DNA from: Heliocybe sulcata
Taxonomy: Eukaryota; Basidiomycota; Agaricomycetes; Gloeophyllales; Gloeophyllaceae
Assembly (NCBI GenBank): GCA_004369045.1
Contig: ML213511.1
Span: 903,350 to 967,349 of the forward strand
DNA length: 64,000 nt
Direction: 5' to 3'
Part shown: in pieces, positions 57,126 to 64,000 of the stretch
Layout of the letters: every line of letters starts with the position of its first letter
Position numbering within the stretch: the first letter of the stretch is position 1
Notes under the pieces: generated by a model
Told to the model about the DNA's origin: nothing
Seen by the model: the letters and a program-made list of their open reading frames with translations, nothing else
Databases searched by the model: none
Position numbers and translations under genes: made by a program

Positions 57126-59241
57126 ATGTCGGAAAATGCCTCAAATTCGTCGCTTGTCGACCGCGTTCAGTCGTTTGTCGCGGAGAACAGACGCGCGGTG
57201 CTCATCGGCACAGCAGCGGCTGTTGTAGCAGCTGCAGGCGTCGCTTACTATGCTTCGACGTCCAGTCGGCCACCAAGCGCAGGGGATGTGGAGAAGGGGG
57301 AGACAAAGAAGAAGGACAAGAAGAAGAGCAAGTCCTCGAGGAAGCGGAAGAATGCGAAGGATAAGGATGGTCCCATCCTCGAGGAGCGAAAACCCAAGAC
57401 GGCAGAGGTATCGTCGGACGAGGGTGAGGGGTACTTTATTAGCCATTGTGCATGCTTAACGTTACATGATAGAGGATGTCGAGTACAGCGCGGAGCAAAT
57501 CGCTGCAATGTCAGAGGAGGAGAAGATCAAAGTCGCCGCGTCTCTGAAGGCCAAAGGCAATAGTGCCTACCAGTCTCGCAGATTCTCTGCTGCAGCAGAC
57601 TTCTACACTCGTGCTATCGCCGTTTCACCAAAACCCGAACCTGTTTTCTACAGCAACCGTGCCGCGTGCTACGTCAACATGAGCCCACCCAAATATGAAC
57701 AGGTAGTGGAGGACTGCGACGCAGCGCTAAAGCTGGACTCGTTATATGTGAAGGCACTCAACCGTCGAGCGATGGCGCTGGAGGCACTAGACCGGCTGGA
57801 GGATGCTTTGCGGGACTTCACGGCTGCGACGATTCTCGACAAGTTCCAGAACGAGACATCCGCTCAGTCGGTTGAGCGGGTCCTCAAGAAGCTGTCGACG
57901 CGCAAAGCGACAGAGATCTTGGCTAACAGGGAGAAGCGGTTGCCATCGCATACCTTCGTGACTGCGTACTTTGCTGCCTTCCGGTCGAGGCCTCTGCCGA
58001 CGCTCCCCGAGAACCCGACGCAGGGCGACGAGACGCTCCTCAAGGCTTTGCAGGCCCTGGAGGCGGCAGATTATCCCCATGCTATGACCCTGACGAATGA
58101 GGCGCTTGAGCAGGGTATCTCATTCGATGACGGGAAAGCGGAAGGCCTGAACCTGAGCGGTACCTTCAAGTCAGTCACTATGAAGTATTTGCAGTAATGT
58201 CAACTGACTTCAATAGATTCCTAGTCGGTGATATCCCCGGTGCTAAGGAAGATTTGCTCCGCTCCGTCGAGATCGTCCCTTCATACACACAGAGCTGGGT
58301 GAAACTCGCCAGCGTGTACATGGAGCAAGGCGATCCTCCCAAAGCATTTGAGGCCTTCGAGGAGGCGATCAAGCATAATCCTAAAGACCCGGATATTTTC
58401 TACCACCGTGGTCAAGGTGAGCGGAATAACGGACATATCATTATCAACACGGAACTGACTCATCTCAGTGCTGTTCATCATGAATGAATTCACAAGGGCT
58501 GCCGATGATTACACGAAATCCACAGAATTGGACTCCAACTTCGTCTTCAGCCACATACAACTCGCAGTTGCTCAATACAAGTCTGGTGCACTGTCGAGTA
58601 GTATGGCTACCTTCCGGCGGACGCTGAAGGCTTTCCCGCAGCGGAGCGAGCCCCAAAACTACTAGTAAGTCTCGACACTTGATTGAGGTCAGAATATTAG
58701 TAATGTCTCGCAGTGGTGAACTCCTACTTGATCAGCAGCGTTTTCAAGATGCTGTGGAGAAGTTCGACCGCGCAATCGAGCTCGAGAGAGCGAAGTAAGC
58801 GTCCGGTCCATTTATCCTATGCGTATGCTGATCTGCGCCCGCAGAGCTCCCCCCATGAACGTACTTCCATTAGTGAACAAGGGTCTCGCTTTGTATCAAT
58901 GGAAGCAAGACATCACTGCTGCCGAACGGTGCTGTGACGAGGCATTGGAGATTGACCCGGAGTGCGAGGCCGCCGTCGCCACCCTTGCTCAATTGAGTTT
59001 GCAGCAAGGGAAGATTGACAGGGCTGTGCAGATGTTCGAACGGCAGTCAGAACTCGCGAGGAGCGAGCCGGAGCTTGCGAACGCCTTGACGTACCAATTT
59101 GTGAGTACCTGTTACCGCCGATGTAATGCGCTCTTGCTGACGCGCCCTGTTTATCAGGCGTCCTGGGCACAGCTGGACTTCATGAAGAACTACCCGCAGC
59201 TTGCGGAGTCTCTGAGTCAGCTCGCGTTGAACATGCAGTGA
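57126..59241 (+). CDS. TOM70: Tom70 mitochondrial import receptor
   Basis: Outer-membrane receptor that takes Hsp70/Hsp90-bound preproteins, notably carriers, to the TOM pore; about 590 aa. An N-terminal TM anchor (AVLIGTAAAVVAAAGVAYYA) is followed by a Lys-rich linker (KKKDKKKSKSSRKRKNAKDK). The clamp-type TPR domain has AASLKAKGNSAYQSRRFSAA, VFYSNRAACYVNMSPPKYEQ and ALNRRAMALEALDRLEDALR. A long C-terminal TPR array follows: VKLASVYMEQGDPPKAFEAF, DIFYHRGQ, EFTRAADDYTKSTELDSNFV, LVNKGLALYQWKQDITAAER and ASWAQLDFMKNYPQLAESLS. At least six introns, all short. The carboxylate-clamp Lys/Asn pattern (KGNxxY, NRAA) is kept. Confidence 0.94.
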
Positions 59242-59666
59242 TGTGGCACTCGGCGTCGTGGTTGGCATGGTGTCACAGATAGTCTGGCCGTGCTCGGTCT
59301 AGTTTACCCTCCCAAAAGTTCCATATTAGTTACGGCTTTCTACCGCTCTTATAATACCACTACCCCTTGCCACGTCGTGCCACGCCGCGTCTGAATCCCA
59401 TACCGTGGTCCGGATGTCCTCTCTGATCTCCATGGCTTGCGGCTATCGCTTAGATCAGATGCATCATCGCAGACGGCACATGCTTCGCGTCCGAGCGGCC
59501 ATAACTTCCGTTGCTCGCTGACCAGTCCTGCTCTGCCATCATCATTCCCGACGTCGACCGTCTGCTTCTTATACCTTCCTGGGCTGTACTCACTAGGCCA
59601 TTCTTATACCATTTCTCTGAGCGTAGCTGGTCTAACGGTGTATATCACTCCACACTCCTGTGAAAG
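59242..59666. other. Intergenic, nothing recognised
   Basis: Promoter of the next plus-strand gene and Tom70 3' flank. Confidence 0.5.
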
Positions 59667-61855
59667 ATGTCTACGGATTCTGCTTCATCCACACCTCTTC
59701 TGCTTACGCCGGAGTCGACGGGCTCGACAGCTCCCTCCTCGGTTTCGTCTGAAGTCAAGAAATCAAGACGGCAGACTGCGTTTTACCCCAACATGAAGTC
59801 GTCGGCGAAGCCGCAGAAGCCGTTTAGCAGGAGCGCGGCGAAGAGGGAGAGCGTGATGGCGCTGGGAAGCATCGAGCATCTGCAACATTATTTCACAAAG
59901 ACAGGGCTTAGTGCGCAGCAAGAGTGAGTGCATGTTGCAAGTAGTTGAAACGTCCGTTTAGGACGCGCTACTGACAGGATGGTACAGAGCGGGCAAGGAG
60001 AGGAAGGGACTCAGGCCGGCCTTGGGCGGTCTGCAGAGCATCAGCACCGAGATCGCTAATCAACCGTCAGCGTCAGATTTACCGCCAACACCCGCAGCGC
60101 CCCAGGTTCAAAGGCCAACGTTCCCTCCGTACGTCAAGACCTTCGAGACCAACCCGGACGCGTTACGTGCCGGAGTCATCGAGGACCTCACAGAGGTGAA
60201 CCAGGCATGGGAACTCGAAGAAGATCAGCCGACTTTCCATCCAGATCAGTCGCTCTTAGGCGCGGAGAATGGCACGAAGAAGGGGACTGCAGGCAATGTG
60301 GATGTGCTAAACCTCCTCAAGATCAGCACGCATGCTGTGCGATCTGTCAGGAACTACCTCATATCGCTTCCAGATGACTCCATCGTTCGTATTCGCGACG
60401 ACTACCGGCCCAGAGCCACACCAAGCAAGCCGATAGTCAAGCGTACCATCTCTCAGAGCAACACGAACTCAGACCCGCTGGCAATGATCAGAAGGTCGGC
60501 GCTGGAGGTTCTGTCCGCGCTCCGTGAACTCGAGGAGAAGTCGCGACTACCTCTATCGGACGATGCCTATGATGCGCAAAGCGACCATGGTTCGTCGTTA
60601 CACGACACAGGTTCTCACTCCCGTGTAGGATCACCTGTCCATATGGGCGACGACGACCACGAGGATATCGAACCCACAATCGCGTTCTCTCTTGTCAAGG
60701 TCCGCGGCCGTAATGAATCTGTGCCTGTTTGGGAAGATGAGAACGTAGACTTCAACGAGTTGACGGAGGAGGAGATGCAGAAGCGCGAGCACTGGGACGA
60801 GAGGCTCATCTTAGGTGGTGGCTGGCTATACAAGCAAGACATCCGCTCCGAGCACCTCGACAAGGAACGGCAGACAATGCGGCACTATCTGGATCTAGTA
60901 GATGATGTTCTTTTCGGAGGACGAAAGCATGGCCAGAGAGGCTGGCTACGCGAACGTGCCGCGAAGAACAAGGGAAGGCGCGTCAGCGCTGGTGACATGG
61001 AGAGTTATTCAGATTATAGCTCCAGAAGGTCAACACGAAGAGTCGTCTCAGCGAACATGCTAGATTCGATACGGAACCTGACCGTCACGGAGGAGCCGGA
61101 ACCTATGGAGTCACTGGCAGAAGAAGAAGAAGAAATCGTTGACGACGATGACCTACCAGAATGGGCGCAGCGCAATGCCTTCGAAGGCAGTCCGCTCGGT
61201 AAGTCATGTATCATCACACTGAGGAGGTGTTTCTGATTTTGGCTGTCGTAAGGTCGAACATACGCCGTTTTGTCCGCTCTGCTTCCCCCAGAGCTCCTTT
61301 CGACTCTACCACCACCACCGCCCGACCGTTCTGCACTGCTGCAGGCTTTGTCATCCGGGCAATTGCTATGTGTGGCATATAATGTCGGTGTTCGGCAGTC
61401 TCGGAAACCCTGGGGGTTTATCAACAAACACGAGATTCACGACATCGTCGCCATGGAGCAGAAGTTGAGTGCTGAGGAAAAGGAGGAGAAGCATAAGGCT
61501 GGCTGGACATACCGGCGTTTAGATAACCTTCGGTTATGGTCGGGGTAAGCCGTACTACTTCGTGAATTGATAAAGTGCTCATTCCACTGTTGGCAGCGGT
61601 CTCAAGCTACGGTACTCTTTGCCTATCCAAATTCTTCCTAAACCTGGTGTTCCTCTCAATCTGAATGTGACGCCCACCCCCTCCCCTCAGCCCTCCCCAT
61701 CCGCGTTGAGGACAAAGTTTTCAGCGGCAGAAATGCCATTTACCTTCGATACGCGGGTGATCGCGCGTAAGGACCAGGGCTGGGAGGAGATGCTCGAGAC
61801 GGCTGTAGTCAAATGGGCAGACGCTATTGCCGAGGAGCGGAGAGGCGAACGATAA
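59667..61855 (+). CDS. Conserved protein with calponin-homology-like segment
   Basis: Protein of about 660 aa from four main exons, family not recognised by name. The N-terminal third is disordered and basic. A helical region contains DVLNLLKISTHAVRSVRNYL and ALEVLSALRELEEKSRLPLS. Then come EHWDERLILGGGWLYKQDIR, RHYLDLVDDVLFGGRKHGQR and an acidic run ending DDDDLPEWAQRNAFEGSPL. The C-terminal part reads LLQALSSGQLLCVAYNVGVR, then SRKPWGFINK and YRRLDNLRLWSG, GLKLRY. The pattern L-x-SG-x-LLC-x2-YN, followed by an RR-x-DNL-x2-W helix, resembles a calponin-homology fold. I infer a possible cytoskeleton link but cannot confirm it. The codon pattern and conserved C-terminus make it a real gene. 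Confidence 0.8.
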
Positions 61856-62176
61856 GTGTCAAGATCTGTGGGGTGATGCATGTTTATGTGGCAGAATAGC
61901 CTATGCTTTCGACATTACCCTTGATACCTCGCACGTTATACTACCATATACTTGTGGAAATTCTGTACGTCCTACCAGAGTCGCAGTGTCGTGATAGCTG
62001 TACATCTATGGCTTACCGACCGTTCAGATGACTAAACAACCCAAGAGAGAGGTAATTAGGTCTGCCTTTAAGAGACTAAAGAATAGAATGCTATTACTCC
62101 ATGAAGCAGTGTTTACTTATGCGGAGCTGGAGTCAGCGACAGCATAGCTGTAACGAGGTCACCTACTTGCGTAGAA
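61856..62176. other. Intergenic between convergent genes
   Basis: 3' flanks only; nothing recognised. Confidence 0.55.
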
Positions 62177-63451
62177 CTACTTCCCAAGTCTGTCTCCAGA
62201 TACCGACCTTCCAAGAGCTTCCACTTCGCGTCTGATCACTTCCGTGACCTCACTCCGTACTCGTGCCATTTCCTCCCACAACTTACCATCATGCTCCCGG
62301 TACCTCTGGGTATACGCAGGCACGGAATGCGCAATCGTCTCACCTATCCAACCTCCGCCGTGTTTGACATTGCCAGATTGGGATGTCGAGGAGGGGATGT
62401 GCACGTCAGCCGGGTCCCTATTGATACTCGCAAGGGCAGATTGAATTTTCTCGGCCGGAATGGGTGAGCCGAACGTGACGCTCAAGTCGACACCGGGGCG
62501 AGGGAAGAATTTGTAGGGTGTTGATCTGCCTTCTGGCATGAGTTTATCGAAGCCTATAGTTTATATGTCATGGATACTCCACAGACGAATCTTACCATCT
62601 ACTAAACGCACCTGTTATCCATGTCGGAATAATGATTGGAGGCAAGTTCGTCTCCATGAGCATACGACCTCTGGCGGTACGGTAAATAATTTCAGTGCAC
62701 GCTTCGGCTAGGTTGAGAGCTAACATACATGCCCCATTTGAACCGTGCCAGGTGGGCGACGCCGTGCTCTTCATGGTAGTCCTTTGGCTGGTAAACCTTG
62801 CCTTCACCGAATAAGTGGACCTGATCGAAAGTGATTGTTTGTACTCTTTGCTCTAATTCCTTGGACTTACCCATCCACCTCCATTCAGTTTTGCTACAGC
62901 CGTGTCGACGGACGGTTGGTATATTCCTTTACCTCGGAATGTTTCAAGCACTTGTCCGTGCCGGAAGAAAGCAGAGAAGATCCTTCCTGACAAAATATGA
63001 TGTCAAATTTGACTATGCTCGAGTATAGCAGCTGATGCTCACGGGTTCGTGAATATGATATCATGCGCCCCCAACGCCCATCTAGTAGTCCTTTCATTGA
63101 AATATGTGCGCCAAGGCATTATCCCCCATAATAGCGGATCATCAAGCCTACGTAGTCAATACACTCAGAGAGCAGTCTATCAAGGGGCAGCAACGCTGTT
63201 ACATACGTGGAAAGATGGTTCGCGACTGGCGCAATATTATGAGCTATTTCCAAGAATTGCATCCCGCTTCGACACAGAAACGCACCTGTGACAATTCCGC
63301 GACCATTTTCCCGCTCTCTTGACTGCAATGCTTGCAAAAGAATATCCAGGCCCGTGATCGAAACGGAGGAACAAAATCCTATCTTCAGGAAGGCTTTGCA
63401 CGTGAGCCCGACAGTTGCGACGTTGGCTCTGGAGAGGAAGCTGGCCGCCAT
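62177..63451 (-). CDS. TAZ1: Tafazzin, mitochondrial phospholipid transacylase
   Basis: Acyltransferase that remodels cardiolipin in mitochondrial membranes. The start MAASFLSRANVATVGLTCKA is followed by FLKIGFCSSVSITGLDILLQ. Two short introns rebuild GIVTVANHLSTLDDPLLWGI, which holds the catalytic H-x4-D motif. Then come MPWRTYFNERTTRWALGAHD, IIFTNP, FFRHGQVLETFRGKGIYQPS, VHLFGEGKVYQPKDYHEEHG, and PPIIIPTWITG joined to FDKLMPEG. The C-terminus includes RPGVDLSVTFGSPIPAEKIQ and ends GDRLGK. The family's FP-EGK block reads FGEGK here. About seven exons with short introns. Confidence 0.93.
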
Positions 63452-64000
63452 GCAGGAATGGGAACAATCAATAACCTTTGATGATGAGAGTTATAATCAG
63501 CTTCAAACCATATTATTATTAGGGATTCTTCACTTACTACACAAGGCCTGCAACTCGAAGAAGGTAAACGATTGCAAGATTCGGCTGATTGCAGGTGCAG
63601 CGATATTTATATTTATTTGGATCTCTCCCTGCCTTAACTGTACGCCACGCTTCTGGCTACTCGTCGTCGGCTCTATGGCTCCATGTTCCCTTGAGACAGT
63701 GAAGAACACGCCGCCGAGGAATAGAACAAGTATTCAAGCCATATTCTAGATGCTCACTGCGGTGAAGGATGAAGTCGCTTTATCGCGCGATATTGATCCA
63801 TTTACTGGCCAGCGGCAATATACGACTCGCCGACCTTGCCGATGCGTCTAAAACCGATCTGCGTCCGATACGTACACAGCTGTTATCATGACTCCTGACA
63901 GTATATATAAATGCCCAGCTCCCATATCGAAATGCGTCATTTCTGCCTCATCGTACGCAGGACCACCGCTCGACGATGGGCAGAACCAATTATCCATCCG
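63452..64000. other. Window end: tafazzin promoter and a probable next promoter
   Basis: No complete gene. TATATATAA at 63902-63910 on plus is followed by an ATG at 63976 that opens a frame (MGRTNYPS) running off the window. This could be a truncated first exon, but there is too little sequence to say. Confidence 0.35.

Overview
This window looks like nuclear DNA of an Agaricomycete (mushroom-forming or wood-decay basidiomycete). The evidence is many short introns of about 45-70 nt, a class I hydrophobin, multi-intron genes of the basidiomycete DUF6534 membrane family, and fungal housekeeping genes such as Eaf3, Tom70, tafazzin and NC2-alpha. Genus cannot be read from the sequence. I found no rRNA, tRNA, CRISPR array or recognisable transposon.

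Layout. 1.8-3.9 kb: a giant Ser/Thr-rich protein ending in a class I hydrophobin domain. 4.2-9.2 kb: peroxiredoxin, Eaf3/MRG15 and casein kinase 1, all on minus. 10.5-15.2 kb: an accessory patch with a CpG-poor DUF6534 gene, an alpha/beta-hydrolase and a tiny multi-exon hydrophobic protein. 15.5-23.6 kb: a dense housekeeping block (TFIIIC subunit 6, mitochondrial FtsJ methyltransferase, dual-specificity phosphatase, histone H4, tyrosyl-tRNA synthetase, J-domain protein). 24-42 kb: a metabolic block (SDR, DHA2-type MFS transporter, two tandem FAD phenol-hydroxylase-type monooxygenases, a Dap1/MAPR haem protein, an NmrA-like reductase, a secreted BNR_4 protein). 42.4-46.3 kb: a repeat-bearing Ser-rich membrane protein and a decayed salicylate-hydroxylase-type pseudogene. 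46.4-49.1 kb: NC2-alpha and GINS Sld5. 49.4-56.7 kb: two related coiled-coil/basic-tail proteins bracketing one full and one apparently 5'-truncated DUF6534 gene. 57-63.5 kb: Tom70, a conserved protein with a calponin-homology-like segment, and tafazzin.

How genes may work together. The monooxygenase pair, MFS transporter, SDR and NmrA-like reductase would fit breakdown or modification of aromatic compounds, but there is no backbone synthase, so calling it a cluster is inference. The most unusual points are the 619-residue hydrophobin, the CpG desert inside an apparently intact DUF6534 gene, the paired coiled-coil genes around DUF6534 genes, an SDR whose catalytic Tyr codon reads Cys, several GC-AG introns, and a roughly 56-residue protein built from four tiny exons.
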